37,332 nucleotides of DNA from NCBI GenBank assembly GCA_029547045.1, contig JAKPQL010000062.1:1-37332 (forward strand). Direction: 5' to 3'. The notes beneath the pieces are model-generated. The model did no database searches. It was not told where the DNA came from and saw only the letters and a list, made by a program, of their open reading frames with translations. Below, in pieces: positions 5,760 through 14,886 of this stretch. This DNA is from Deltaproteobacteria bacterium (lineage in GTDB: Bacteria; Desulfobacterota; Desulfomonilia; UBA1062). Position numbers and translations under genes: made by a program. Each line of letters opens with the position of its first letter. The stretch's first letter is position 1.

Positions 5760-8708
5760 TCAGAAGTCCAGGGTCGCCTTCCAGGCGGTTTTCAGCGCAG
5801 CGATGTCTTCGGACAGCAGCGTGGCGCCGTTCACGGACCGGATCACGAGGGTCTCTTCGGGCGTGGAGGTGCCGATGAGGGAGGCATCCTTGCCCAGGGC
5901 CTTCTCAAAGGCGGCTTTCTTCCCCGGCGCCACCTCCACCATGATCCTGCCCGTTGACTCGGAGTAGAGGATCTCGGTGTCGCTCATGCCGGGTTCCGCC
6001 TGGACCTGCGCCAGGTCGACGGAAAGCCCGAAGCCGCCGGCAAAGGCCATCTCGGCCAGGCACACCGCAAGGCCGCCGTCCGAGCAGTCATGGGCGGCGA
6101 GCACCAGGCCCCGCCTCATGGCCCGGTGCAGGGCCTTGTAGCGTTTCAGGGAGGCCTTCGCGTCCACGCCGGGCACCCGGGCGCCCTTCCTGCCCAGGCT
6201 CGCCAGGTACTCGCTGCACCCGAGCTCTCCCCTGGTGACGCCCAGGAGGTAGATGAGGCTGTCCGGCCGCTTGATGTCCATGGTCACGGCCTTCTTCACG
6301 TCCTCCATCTTGCCGATGACCGAGATGAGGATGGTGGGCGGGATGGAGATCTTCACGTCGCCGCCGATGTAGTCGTTCTTCATGCTGTCCTTGCCCGAGA
6401 TCATGGGGCAGGAGTACGCCAGGGCATGCTCGTACAGGGCCCGGTTGGCCCGCACGAGCTGGGCCAGCTTGTATTCGCCGTCTGGGTTCCTGGGGCCCGC
6501 CACCGGGTCGCACCAGCAGAAATTGTCCAGGAAGGCCCAGTGGTCCGGGTCGCCCCCGGCGCACACGTAGTTCCTCAGTGCCTCGTCCAGGCCGCAGGCG
6601 GCCATGGCGTAGGCGTCGAGGTCCGAGTACCGGGGTATGATGCCGTTCGCGACCACCACGGCCTCCTCGCTGTCCAGCCGGGGCCGGACCACGCCGGCGT
6701 CCGACGGACCGTCCATGGCCACCCCCACCAGGGGTTTCACGGCAGAGCCCGCCTGCACCTCGTGGTCGTACTGTCTCACCACGTACTCCTTGGAGCAGAT
6801 GTTGAGCCTGGCGAGCATCTCCTTGAGCTTCGCGCCGTGGTCAGCGGGCTCTGGCACGGGCGCCGGGTCCACTGCGGGCGGAGTCCACCGGGCCGCCAGG
6901 CGCATGGGCGGCAGGCCGTTGTGGAGGAAGTCCAGGCTCAGGTACGCCACGGTCCTTCCCTGGTAGGTGCAGTGGAAGAACCCGGTGTCCGTGAATTCGC
7001 CCACCACCGTGGACTCCACGCCCATGGCCTCGGACAGGGCGAGGAAGGCGTCGATGTGCCCGGGCGCCACCCCCAGCGTCATGCGCTCCTGGGCCTCGGA
7101 CAGGAGGATCTCCCAGGGGCTGAGGCCGTGGTACTTCAGCGGCGGCCGGTCCAGGTCTATGCGGCAGCCGCCGCAGGCGGTGGCCATCTCGCCCACGGAC
7201 GACGACAGCCCCCCCGCCCCGTTGTCCGTGATGGCCCGGTACAGGCCCCGGTCGCGGGCCACGAGCAGGAAGTCCGTGAGCTTCTTCTGGGTGATGGGGT
7301 CGCCGATCTGCACGGCCGAGGTGGGCGACTCCTCGTGGAACTCCTCAGAGGAGAAGGTGGCGCCGTGGATGCCGTCCTTGCCGATGCGGCCGCCGGACAT
7401 GACGATGAGGTCTCCGGGAGCGATCTCCTTGAGGTGGGAGGGCTTTCCGCCTATGGTCCTCGGCATGATCCCGGCCGTGCCGCAGTACACGAGCGGCTTG
7501 CCCAGGTAGCGCTCGTCGAACACGATGCACCCGTTCACCGTGGGGATGCCCGACTTGTTGCCGCCGTGCTCCACCCCCTCGCGCACGCCCTCGAAGACCC
7601 GCAAGGGGTGGAGGATCTTGGGCGGTAGAGGTCCCTCGTGGAAGGGACTCGCGAAGCAGAACACGTCCGTGTTGAAGATGAGTTTTGCCCCGAGCCCGGT
7701 GCCGAAGGGGTCGCGGTTCACGCCCACGATGCCGGTGAGCGCACCGCCGTAGGGGTCCAGGGCGGAGGGCGAGTTGTGGGTCTCCACCTTGAAGACCAGG
7801 TTGTACTCGTCGTCGAAGCGGATCACTCCGGCATTGTCCGTGAACACGCTCACGCAGATGTCCCGGTTTCCCCGCTTTTTCCGGATGGCAGCGGTGGCGC
7901 CCTTGATGTAGGTGGAGAAGAGCGAGGAGATGTGCTCGGTCCGGCCGTCCTCCTCGTAGTCGATCTCGGCGGAGAAGATCTTGTGCTTGCAGTGCTCGGA
8001 CCAGGTCTGGGCCAGGCACTCGAGCTCCACGTCCGTGATCTTTCCGGACAGGCCCACGGCCAGGCGCTGCCCGATGGTGGCGGGGTCGTTCAGGTGGGCC
8101 GCGATGGTCTTCATCTCGGAGAGGTTCAGGGCGAGCGTCCGCTCCTGGGAGAGGCGCACCAGGTCTTCGTCGGGCAGGTTCAGGGAGAGTTCCTCCACCA
8201 CGGGCTCGTGGGATGAGGTGACCAGGGGGATGAGGGGCTCGATGCGGCGGCAGGCCGGCATCGGATAGATCCGGATGGTGTGGATCAGGGCGTTGGCCAG
8301 GCACTCGCTGGCCATGGCACGTACCTGGGCCTCGTCGTAGCCGCCCTCGATGAGGTATCCCCGGGCGGAATAGACGTCGATGGTCCTGCCCGTGAGGAGC
8401 CCCAGGGCGTACCGGGCGCTGTGTCCCACATTGTCCGTGACCCCCGGCCTGAACCCCACCTCCACGTACCAGCCGCAGCGTGCCCGCAGGACCTCGTCCG
8501 TGGCCATGTCCTGGATGACCGGGTCGCAGAAGGCCTCCTGAAGGAGCGCCGGGGAGACGTCGTCGCTGTCCACGTGGTAGACGTCGAAACAGGAGATCTT
8601 GTCAGGGGGTGTGAGCCGTGAGAAGGCGTGGCGTATCTGGCGGGTGACCCTGGCTCCGCGGGCGTCGAAGAGGTGCTCCTTGAGCCCGACCTCGACCCGG
8701 ATGGCCAT
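5760..8708 (-). CDS. purL: Phosphoribosylformylglycinamidine synthase, PurS-PurL fusion
   Basis: A 982-residue ATP-dependent synthase that converts FGAR to FGAM with ammonia from PurQ. The first 165 residues contain two PurS-like repeats, each with a V-E-V strand (IRVEVGLKEHLFDARG and WYVEVGFRPGVTDNVG). These replace the separate PurS dimer of Bacillus. The linker helix follows, then the AIRS-like catalytic halves: TWSEHCKHKIF near 250, KVETHNSPS, GGRIGKDGIHGATFSS, and the second half with SGKDSMKND and HDCSDGGLAVCLAE. The ~300-residue C-terminal glutaminase of enterobacterial PurL is absent, which fits the separate purQ next door. I chose the ATG at 8708 because homologous proteins begin with this V-E-V strand. 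An in-frame ATG at 8729 would overlap the upstream gene. Confidence 0.95.
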   Translation of the reverse strand: MAIRVEVGLKEHLFDARGARVTRQIRHAFSRLTPPDKISCFDVYHVDSDDVSPALLQEAFCDPVIQDMATDEVLRARCGWYVEVGFRPGVTDNVGHSARYALGLLTGRTIDVYSARGYLIEGGYDEAQVRAMASECLANALIHTIRIYPMPACRRIEPLIPLVTSSHEPVVEELSLNLPDEDLVRLSQERTLALNLSEMKTIAAHLNDPATIGQRLAVGLSGKITDVELECLAQTWSEHCKHKIFSAEIDYEEDGRTEHISSLFSTYIKGATAAIRKKRGNRDICVSVFTDNAGVIRFDDEYNLVFKVETHNSPSALDPYGGALTGIVGVNRDPFGTGLGAKLIFNTDVFCFASPFHEGPLPPKILHPLRVFEGVREGVEHGGNKSGIPTVNGCIVFDERYLGKPLVYCGTAGIMPRTIGGKPSHLKEIAPGDLIVMSGGRIGKDGIHGATFSSEEFHEESPTSAVQIGDPITQKKLTDFLLVARDRGLYRAITDNGAGGLSSSVGEMATACGGCRIDLDRPPLKYHGLSPWEILLSEAQERMTLGVAPGHIDAFLALSEAMGVESTVVGEFTDTGFFHCTYQGRTVAYLSLDFLHNGLPPMRLAARWTPPAVDPAPVPEPADHGAKLKEMLARLNICSKEYVVRQYDHEVQAGSAVKPLVGVAMDGPSDAGVVRPRLDSEEAVVVANGIIPRYSDLDAYAMAACGLDEALRNYVCAGGDPDHWAFLDNFCWCDPVAGPRNPDGEYKLAQLVRANRALYEHALAYSCPMISGKDSMKNDYIGGDVKISIPPTILISVIGKMEDVKKAVTMDIKRPDSLIYLLGVTRGELGCSEYLASLGRKGARVPGVDAKASLKRYKALHRAMRRGLVLAAHDCSDGGLAVCLAEMAFAGGFGLSVDLAQVQAEPGMSDTEILYSESTGRIMVEVAPGKKAAFEKALGKDASLIGTSTPEETLVIRSVNGATLLSEDIAALKTAWKATLDF

Positions 8709-8712
8709 GGTA

Positions 8713-9099
8713 TCAGCCTTTTTCCTCAACGTACAGGATGGCGGGGCCCTCCACGCTCTCGCGCTCGGACTTGCACTTCACGCACAGCGTGGCAAAGGGC
8801 ATGGCCTTGAGCCTGCCCACCGGGATGTTCTCCCCGCAGTCCTCGCAGAAGCCGTATTCGCCTTTTTCCATGCGCAGAAGCGCGCTCTCGATCTGTTCCA
8901 GCTTCTGGCGCTCCCGGGTTCCGAGCAGGAGGTTGAACTCGCGGGTCTGCTCCAGGTCGGCATCGTCGAAGATGTCGCCGATCTCTCTCTGGGCAGTTAT
9001 GTCATTGGACTTGATGCGCTCACCCAGGGTCTTAAGGATGTCCTTCTTCATCTGGAGAAGAATCTCTCTGATCTCAAGGAGCTCATTCTTTCGTAACAT
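8713..9099 (-). CDS. DksA/TraR-type zinc-finger regulator
   Basis: A 128-residue protein with a long N-terminal coiled coil, an acidic DDAD loop (about residues 45-48) like the coil tip of DksA, and a C4 zinc finger with Cys85, Cys88, Cys106 and Cys109. DksA-family proteins enter the RNA polymerase secondary channel and change promoter output, often with ppGpp. The start is the ATG at 9099: GGAGGACAGG lies directly before it, and this SD would sit inside the coding region if the GTG at 9111 were used. It is the first gene of a unit running into purL (about four bases between its stop and the purL ATG), so it is co-transcribed with purine synthesis. Whether it is the main DksA or a paralogue cannot be told. 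Confidence 0.9.
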   Translation of the reverse strand: MLRKNELLEIREILLQMKKDILKTLGERIKSNDITAQREIGDIFDDADLEQTREFNLLLGTRERQKLEQIESALLRMEKGEYGFCEDCGENIPVGRLKAMPFATLCVKCKSERESVEGPAILYVEEKG

Positions 9100-9131
9100 C
9101 CTGTCCTCCACAGAAAATTGGAAGTAGGCTT

Positions 9132-9159
9132 CTTATACTTATTACCTCCGCGCTGTCAA
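9132..9159 (-). promoter_or_regulatory. Sigma-70 promoter of the dksA-like/purSL/purQ unit
   Basis: On the minus strand TTGACA (9159-9154), a 16-base spacer, then TATAAG (9137-9132). This is the best consensus match in the window. Transcription would start near 9125, giving a leader of about 26 bases that contains the GGAGG of the regulator gene. Confidence 0.65.
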
Positions 9160-9259
9160 CCACCAATTCGTCGTCCTTATTTCGATGCGTTTTCACAAAT
9201 TTCGGTGCAGAACCGGGCGTCGGCGGTCTAGTCGGGCCTGAAGAACCGCATCGTCGACC

Positions 9260-10468
9260 CTAGAAGGCAAGCTCGCTGCCGAACACCTCGCATTCCACCA
9301 TGGTCCCCCTCTCGAGGTCCACCATGCCCCTGGGGAGCACCATGAAGCAGTTGCCCTTCGCCATGGAGGTGAGGATGCCCGAGCCCTGGGGCCCTGTGGG
9401 CCTCACGGTGAGTTCGTCCCCCACGCGTTCCAGGATGCCCCTGATATAGTGGGGCCTGTCGCTCCTGTTCTTCAGCGCCTCACTAAGGCTGGCGCGGACG
9501 CGGGGCAGGAGTATGTTCCGGGCCCCCTGCATGGCGAGCAGCGCGGGCCTGGCAAACTGGTAGAAGGAGGTCATGGTGGATACCGGGTTTCCGGGCAGGC
9601 CGATGGTGGGTATTCCCATGAGGGTCCCGAAGGCCACGGGCTTTCCGGGCTTCATGTCCACGGTCCAGAAGGCGAGGCTGTTCCCGTCCTTCTGCATGAT
9701 TTCCCTGACCATGTCGTAGTCTCCCATGGAAACCCCCCCCGAGGTGAGGATAAGGTCGGCCCGGCAGGCCCAGGAGAGCCTGGCCTTGAGGTCGGAGTGC
9801 TGGTCCCTGGCGATGCCCAGGTACACCGGCGTGCCGCCGGTCTCCCGGATGAGGCTGATGAGGGTGTAGGAGTTGGACGAGACGATGGCCTGCTCCGGGG
9901 CCTGCTCTCCGAGATCCACGACCTCGTCTCCCGTGGCGAGCACCGCCACCACGGGACGTTGCCCCACCATGACGAAGGGCCTGCGGAGCGATGCCAGCAC
10001 CCCGATCTGCGCGGCTCCGAGGCGCTGGCCCGCAGACAGGACGCGCTGCCCGGCCGGGATGTCCTCCCCCTGGAACCGGATGTTCTCGTGTCTGTCCGGG
10101 ACCTTCTGTATCCTCACCCGGCCCTTGGCCTCCACCGTGTCCTCGCGCCGGACCACCGCATCGGCGCCCTGAGGGATCGGCGCGCCGGTCATGATCTTCA
10201 CCGCCCGCCCCGGCTCCAGGGGCCGGCAGGGGAACGCCCCGGCAGGGACCACTTCAGAGACCTCGAGGGTCGTGCCGGCAGAGCTCACGTCAGCGGTCCT
10301 GACGGCGTACCCGTCCATGGCCGAGTTGTCGAACGGCGGTATGTGCAGGGTGGAGATGATGTCCTCGGCCAGGAACCTCCCCAGGGCGTCATGGATCGGC
10401 ACCCGCTCCGCAGGCAGGACCGGCATGGCCGACAGAATGATTTCCCGAGCCTTCTCAACAGGTATCAT
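9260..10468 (-). CDS. moeA: Molybdopterin molybdenumtransferase MoeA
   Basis: A 402-residue enzyme that inserts molybdate into adenylyl-molybdopterin in the last step of molybdenum cofactor synthesis. It begins with the family's IPVEKAREIIL and has PPFDNSAMDGYAVR (about 50), PAGAFPCRPLEPGRAVKIMTGAPIP-type sequence, the GDEVV motif, the TSGGVSMGDYD catalytic loop (about 245) and GLPGNPVSTMTSF (about 295). The length matches full-length MoeA including the C-terminal beta domain. I prefer the ATG at 10468 to that at 10477, because GAGGAAGG is well spaced for 10468 and abuts 10477. It is divergent from the HDOD gene across about 90 bases. moaA lies far off at 27825, so the pathway genes are dispersed. 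Confidence 0.95.
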   Translation of the reverse strand: MIPVEKAREIILSAMPVLPAERVPIHDALGRFLAEDIISTLHIPPFDNSAMDGYAVRTADVSSAGTTLEVSEVVPAGAFPCRPLEPGRAVKIMTGAPIPQGADAVVRREDTVEAKGRVRIQKVPDRHENIRFQGEDIPAGQRVLSAGQRLGAAQIGVLASLRRPFVMVGQRPVVAVLATGDEVVDLGEQAPEQAIVSSNSYTLISLIRETGGTPVYLGIARDQHSDLKARLSWACRADLILTSGGVSMGDYDMVREIMQKDGNSLAFWTVDMKPGKPVAFGTLMGIPTIGLPGNPVSTMTSFYQFARPALLAMQGARNILLPRVRASLSEALKNRSDRPHYIRGILERVGDELTVRPTGPQGSGILTSMAKGNCFMVLPRGMVDLERGTMVECEVFGSELAF

Positions 10469-10557
10469 GGCGCCCATCCTTCCTCACGATACGGTGACAG
10501 CGTATCCTAAGGGAGCGGGCAACCCAAGTCAAGATTCGTTTGTGTGTTGTCGATAGG

Positions 10558-11997
10558 ATGGCTATGGAACTGAAGGATATCCTTGCTCCTCTGGAAATCG
10601 AGCTCAAGAAGGTCTCCCTCCTGGGAGGGAGCATGGCAGTGGTGGTGGTCCCCTGGGATCAGGGGGATATGGCCATGCGGGCCAAGCGTGAGACGGACAC
10701 GGCGCTTCGGTGCGGAGACTACCTCGTCATCGGTGTGTTCGGCCTGGGAGGCGACGAGGCGTCCTCCCAGTTCCTCTCCATACCCAAGGGCATCGCGGTC
10801 TTCCCCAAGGACGGCCCGGACATGCAGACGCTCTTCTTCGAGGCGGTGGAGCGCTTCAATCTCAGCAAGGGGAGCGCGCCCTGGGTGAAGAGCCTGTGGG
10901 AGGGCATCAAGGAGTCCGCTTCCATGGACACCGAGGGTGATGGCGAGGCGAAGTTCATGGGGAGTGCCTTCTACCAGTTCTACGCCTTCATGGCGGCCCA
11001 CGCCCCGGAGATGGGCCGGGTGGTGGGGCAGATGAGCCAGGCCGACCGGCACTGGATCGAAGACCTCCTCCCCTACGGCCTGGTGAGGGATCTTCCTTCC
11101 CGGGAGGGCGGCAGGGACGAGGACATCGAGCGCCTCATGCAGGAGTGGGGATACCAGGAGCGGCTCGAGCGGAAACGGGATCTTGGCCGGGGCACCCTGC
11201 GGAAGTTCCGGAACATCGAGCACCTCTTCACCCTGCCCTCCATCTCCCAGGAGATCATCGCGCTCGCCGAAGACGATATGGTTGCCGCCTCCCGGATGGC
11301 AAAGGTCATCGAGAAGGACCCGGTGCTCACCTCCCGGCTGCTCAAGGTGGTGAACTCAGCCTTCTACGGGTTCCGGCGGCAGATCGTTTCCGTGGAACAC
11401 GCCGTGGTTATCCTGGGCAACGACGAGGTGGTGAACCTGGCCTTTTCCATCGCCGTGCACCAGATCATGGAGAAGATCGCGCCCAAGCAGGCCGCCCTGC
11501 TGTGGGAGCACTCGCTGATGGTGGCCCACCTCACCCAGTGGCTGGGAGGCATCATGGGATGCAGCTCCACGAGCGCACTGTACACCCTGGGCCTGCTCCA
11601 CGACTTCGGGAAGATCATCTTCCTCCAGAGGGGGTATACGCCCAGCGATTATGTCTCGCTGTCCTCCCTGGAGGAACTGGCCCACGAGGAGCGGGAGACG
11701 GGGCTCTCCCATGCGGAGATGGGTGCGTTCGTGGCGGAGCGCTGGAACCTGCCCGAGGACATCGTGGACGGGCTTCTGGGCCATCACCTGCCCAGCAAGG
11801 CAAAGGACATCTGTCTCGCCGTGGCGGTCCATGCGTCGGATGCCATCGCCCATCTGGGCGCCCTCGATCTGGACCGGCTGAATACGGTGGCGGTGCGTCA
11901 CCTCGTGCCGGACAAGATGGCGCAGCTCAGCGCAGAGGTGGTGGCGAAGCGCCATGAGTACATCAAGGCCCGGGTCCACACCCTGCTCGACATGTAG
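10558..11997 (+). CDS. Degenerate GGDEF plus HDOD signalling protein
   Basis: A 479-residue cytosolic signalling protein. Residues about 1-110 look like a worn GGDEF domain: the active-site loop is replaced by LRCGDYLVIG, yet the family's late block survives as SIPKGIAVFPKDGPDMQTLF followed by a helix, so diguanylate cyclase activity is unlikely. A linker follows (about 110-220), then an HDOD domain (about 222-420) with LPSISQEIIALA, SRLLKVVNSAFYGF, HAVVILG and LYTLGLLHDFGKI. HDOD domains are usually non-catalytic regulators acting on second-messenger enzymes or on motility and stress circuits. The start is taken at the ATG at 10558; the ATG at 10564 is equally possible and sits better relative to the weak AGGATGG. 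The stop is three bases from the GAF-cyclase ATG, implying joint expression. Confidence 0.85.
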   Translation: MAMELKDILAPLEIELKKVSLLGGSMAVVVVPWDQGDMAMRAKRETDTALRCGDYLVIGVFGLGGDEASSQFLSIPKGIAVFPKDGPDMQTLFFEAVERFNLSKGSAPWVKSLWEGIKESASMDTEGDGEAKFMGSAFYQFYAFMAAHAPEMGRVVGQMSQADRHWIEDLLPYGLVRDLPSREGGRDEDIERLMQEWGYQERLERKRDLGRGTLRKFRNIEHLFTLPSISQEIIALAEDDMVAASRMAKVIEKDPVLTSRLLKVVNSAFYGFRRQIVSVEHAVVILGNDEVVNLAFSIAVHQIMEKIAPKQAALLWEHSLMVAHLTQWLGGIMGCSSTSALYTLGLLHDFGKIIFLQRGYTPSDYVSLSSLEELAHEERETGLSHAEMGAFVAERWNLPEDIVDGLLGHHLPSKAKDICLAVAVHASDAIAHLGALDLDRLNTVAVRHLVPDKMAQLSAEVVAKRHEYIKARVHTLLDM

Positions 11998-12000
11998 GCC

Positions 12001-13245
12001 ATGGAACGGGACATAGTATCCATCCTCAAAGACCGCATCGTGTCCCTGGAAGAGGGGTATGAGCAGAAGATCGCGGAACTCTCTCTGCTCAAGGAACTGG
12101 GAGAGGCGCTCAAGGGCACGAGCCTTGCCCACTGGAACCAGCTCTTCATGCGCCAGCTCGACATCATCAAGAAGTCAACGGGCATCTACAGCATCTCGGT
12201 CATGCTCCTGGACGACCAGACCGACAACCTCTACGTGGTGAGCGCCTCCCTCATGAGGAGCTTGCCGAGCCGGCCGCCCATCCTGCTCAAGCGCGGCGAG
12301 GGTATCGCGGGTAAGGTGGTGGAGTCCGGCAAGACCCTCTACATCCCGGACGTGACCAAGGACCCCAACTTCTCCAACCGTGGCACCAACCAGGAGGGCT
12401 CCCTGGCCTGCGTGCCCATCATCGCGGAAGGGCGCAGCATCGGGGTCATCAACTTCCGCGACAACTCCCCCGGATCCTTCGGGCCCAACGACCTGCGGTT
12501 CTTCGAGCTCATCGCTGACCAGCTTTCCATCACCGCCTCCCTGGTGCGCACGTACCAGGACCTCCTGGACCTGGAGAAGAAGAGGATGAACCTGAGCAGG
12601 TACTTCTCCCGGGGCCTGGCCGAACACCTGGTGGCGGATGACCGGATGACCGGCCTGGGCGGGCAGAAGAAGACCGTGACCGTGGTCTTCGCGGACATCA
12701 CCGGCTTCACCACCCTGGTGGAGGCGAACCCGGTGGAGCAGGTGGTGGAAGTGCTCAACCGGTACTTCGAGACCGTGGTGCCCATCATCTTCCGGTACGG
12801 CGGCATGCTGGACAAGTTCCTGGGCGACGGGGTCATGGCGGTCTTCGGCATCCCGGACGCCGCGGACATGGACCCGGTGAACGCCATCCGGTGCGCCGTG
12901 GACATCCAGAACGGGGTCCATGCGCTCAAGGAGCGCCTCGTGGGTGACGGATACTTTCCCATCGAGGTGGGGGTGGGCATCGCCACGGGCGTGGTGGTGG
13001 CGGGCAACGTGGGAACCGCGGAGCAGATGAACTACACCGTCATCGGCGAGCCCGTGAACCTGGCCCAGCGTCTGGAGTCGGTGAGCTCTCCCGGGGAGAT
13101 CGTGGTGAGCAGCTTCACCACCGACGTGATCCCGGCCCACACGGACCTGGGGGTTTCATTCGAGCCCATGGGGTCCATCAAGGTGAAGGGGATCCAGCGG
13201 GAAATCCACCCGCTGAAGGTAATATATAGAACAGATTCAAGGTGA
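12001..13245 (+). CDS. GAF domain class III adenylate cyclase
   Basis: A 414-residue cytosolic cyclase. A coiled coil (about 1-40) leads into a GAF sensor domain (about 41-185), a second short coil with RYFSRGLAEHLV, and a class III catalytic domain (about 222-405). Metal ligands are Asp232 in FADITGFTTL and Asp276 in LDKFLGDGVMAVFG. Lys272 and the Thr of YTVIGEPVNLAQR form the Lys/Thr pair seen in class IIIb adenylate cyclases, so ATP is the likely substrate. Asn and Arg of VNLAQR complete the site. Class IIIb enzymes are often bicarbonate-responsive; that is family knowledge, not visible here. The gene begins three bases after the HDOD gene. The GAF ligand is unknown. Confidence 0.92.
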   Translation: MERDIVSILKDRIVSLEEGYEQKIAELSLLKELGEALKGTSLAHWNQLFMRQLDIIKKSTGIYSISVMLLDDQTDNLYVVSASLMRSLPSRPPILLKRGEGIAGKVVESGKTLYIPDVTKDPNFSNRGTNQEGSLACVPIIAEGRSIGVINFRDNSPGSFGPNDLRFFELIADQLSITASLVRTYQDLLDLEKKRMNLSRYFSRGLAEHLVADDRMTGLGGQKKTVTVVFADITGFTTLVEANPVEQVVEVLNRYFETVVPIIFRYGGMLDKFLGDGVMAVFGIPDAADMDPVNAIRCAVDIQNGVHALKERLVGDGYFPIEVGVGIATGVVVAGNVGTAEQMNYTVIGEPVNLAQRLESVSSPGEIVVSSFTTDVIPAHTDLGVSFEPMGSIKVKGIQREIHPLKVIYRTDSR

Positions 13246-13278
13246 TGGATCGCCGGGAGGGCGCGGCTCCTTTTACGC

Positions 13279-13307
13279 TTGACTTCCACGAACGTTTTCG
13301 CTAGTCC
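13279..13307 (+). promoter_or_regulatory. Possible rho promoter
   Basis: TTGACT (13279-13284), a 17-base spacer and TAGTCC (13302-13307), a weak -10. It lies in the 144-base gap between the GAF-cyclase and rho and would give a leader of about 75 bases. Rho genes are often autoregulated through their leader, but no attenuator structure is evident by eye. Confidence 0.35.
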
Positions 13308-13389
13308 ATGTCAGTACCGATTCATCTGTTCGTGGGCCCTCACATAGCATCACCCCACATCAGTTCATTTCACAGAGAAGGATTAATAT

Positions 13390-14637
13390 ATGCACTTAGA
13401 AGACCTCAAAAAGATGGACCCCAAAGAACTCCTGGAGACCGCCAATTCCCTGGAGATCGAAGGCTCCGCCACCATGAACAAGCAGGAACTCATCTTCGCG
13501 ATCCTCCAGGCCCAGGCGGAAAAGGACGTGTCCATCTCCGGCAAGGGCGTTCTCGAGATCCTGCCCGACGGGTTCGGGTTCCTGCGCTCCGCCGACTACA
13601 GCTACCTCCCCGGGCCGGACGACATCTATGTGTCGCCCTCCCAGATCCGGCGGTTCAACCTGAAGAACGGCGACGAGGTGAACGGGCTCATCCGCCCGCC
13701 CAAGGACAACGAGCGGTACTTCGCCCTGCTCAAGCTCGAGACCATCAACATGGAGGACCCGGAAGGCGCCAAGCACCGGGTGTCCTTCGACAACCTCACG
13801 CCCTTGTACCCCATGGAGAAGTTCAAGCTGGAGACCTCCACGGACAACCTCACGGGCCGGGTGCTGGATCTCCTGGCCCCCATCGGCAAGGGACAGCGGG
13901 GCATGATCGTGTCCCCGCCGAAGGCGGGCAAGACCATGATGCTCCAGAACATCGCCAACAGCATCACGGCCAACCACAAGGACGTGGTGCTCATGGTGCT
14001 CCTCATCGACGAGCGGCCGGAGGAGGTCACGGACATGCAGCGCTCCGTCAACGGCGAGGTGGTGGCCTCCACCTTCGACGAGCCCGCCACCCGCCACGTC
14101 CAGGTGGCGCGCATGGTCATGGAGAAGGCCAAGAGGCTCGTGGAGTACAAGAAGGACGTGGTGATCCTGCTGGATTCGCTCACCCGGCTCGCCCGGGCAC
14201 ACAACACGGTGTGCCCGCCCTCGGGCAAGCTGCTCTCGGGCGGCATCGACGCCAACGCCCTGCAGAAGCCCAAGCGGTTCTTCGGCGCGGCCCGCAACAT
14301 CGAGGAGGGCGGCAGCATCACCATCATCGCCACGGCGCTCGTGGACACGGGCTCCCGCATGGACGAGGTCATCTACGAGGAGTTCAAGGGAACGGGCAAC
14401 ATGGAGATCCACCTCGACCGCTCCATCATGGAGCGCAGGGTTTTCCCGGCCATCGACATATCCAAGTCGGGCACGCGCAAGGAGGAGCTCCTCCTGCCCA
14501 AGGAGCAGCTGGACCGCATCTGGATCCTGCGCAAGCTCCTGAGCCCGCTCAATCCCATCGACAGCATCGAATTTCTGCTGGACAAATTGAGCAAGGCGCG
14601 CCATAATGCCGACTTCTTGGAATCCATGAACAAGTAG
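13390..14637 (+). CDS. rho: Transcription termination factor Rho
   Basis: A 415-residue hexameric RNA helicase that ends transcription at C-rich unstructured sites. It has the Rho N-terminal SAP-like helices (about 1-45), the OSB RNA-binding fold with [13 protein letters not shown] (about 55-125), Walker A SPPKAGKT (about 175-182), [13 protein letters not shown], and Walker [14 protein letters not shown] (about 256-268). The usual GGGSITII-type Q-loop region follows. The N-terminus is the compact kind with no large insertion. The ATG at 13390 has AAGGA seven bases upstream. It heads a co-directional run rho-rpmE-prfA-prmC-murA-hisD-CCA with very short gaps, an arrangement common around rho in Desulfobacterota and related groups. 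Confidence 0.98.
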   Translation: MHLEDLKKMDPKELLETANSLEIEGSATMNKQELIFAILQAQAEKDVSISGKGVLEILPDGFGFLRSADYSYLPGPDDIYVSPSQIRRFNLKNGDEVNGLIRPPKDNERYFALLKLETINMEDPEGAKHRVSFDNLTPLYPMEKFKLETSTDNLTGRVLDLLAPIGKGQRGMIVSPPKAGKTMMLQNIANSITANHKDVVLMVLLIDERPEEVTDMQRSVNGEVVASTFDEPATRHVQVARMVMEKAKRLVEYKKDVVILLDSLTRLARAHNTVCPPSGKLLSGGIDANALQKPKRFFGAARNIEEGGSITIIATALVDTGSRMDEVIYEEFKGTGNMEIHLDRSIMERRVFPAIDISKSGTRKEELLLPKEQLDRIWILRKLLSPLNPIDSIEFLLDKLSKARHNADFLESMNK

Positions 14638-14650
14638 GAGTGAAAGAGAA

Positions 14651-14875
14651 ATGAAAAAAGGCATACACCCGGATTACTTCGAGACAACCGTCACCTGTGC
14701 GTGCGGGAACAGCTTCACGACGCGTTCCACGAAGAAGGACATCCGCGTTGAAATCTGCAGTGCCTGCCACCCGTTCTACACGGGGCAGCAGAGGCTTGCC
14801 TCCACGGCCGGCAAGGCCGAGCTGTTCAAGCGCAAGTACGGCGAGTACCTGAAGAAGGACAAGCAGAGCTCATAA
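14651..14875 (+). CDS. rpmE: 50S ribosomal protein bL31, zinc-binding form
   Basis: A 74-residue ribosomal protein beginning MKKGIHPDY, the family signature. Four cysteines (16, 18, 36 and 39) form the zinc site, so this is the C+ form that serves as a zinc store, in contrast to the zinc-free paralogue made under zinc limitation. It also has the HPFYTGQQR motif. The gene lies 13 bases after rho and 11 before prfA, a classical position. No zinc-responsive operator is seen, consistent with constitutive expression. Confidence 0.97.
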   Translation: MKKGIHPDYFETTVTCACGNSFTTRSTKKDIRVEICSACHPFYTGQQRLASTAGKAELFKRKYGEYLKKDKQSS

Positions 14876-14886
14876 ACCCCCCGGAC

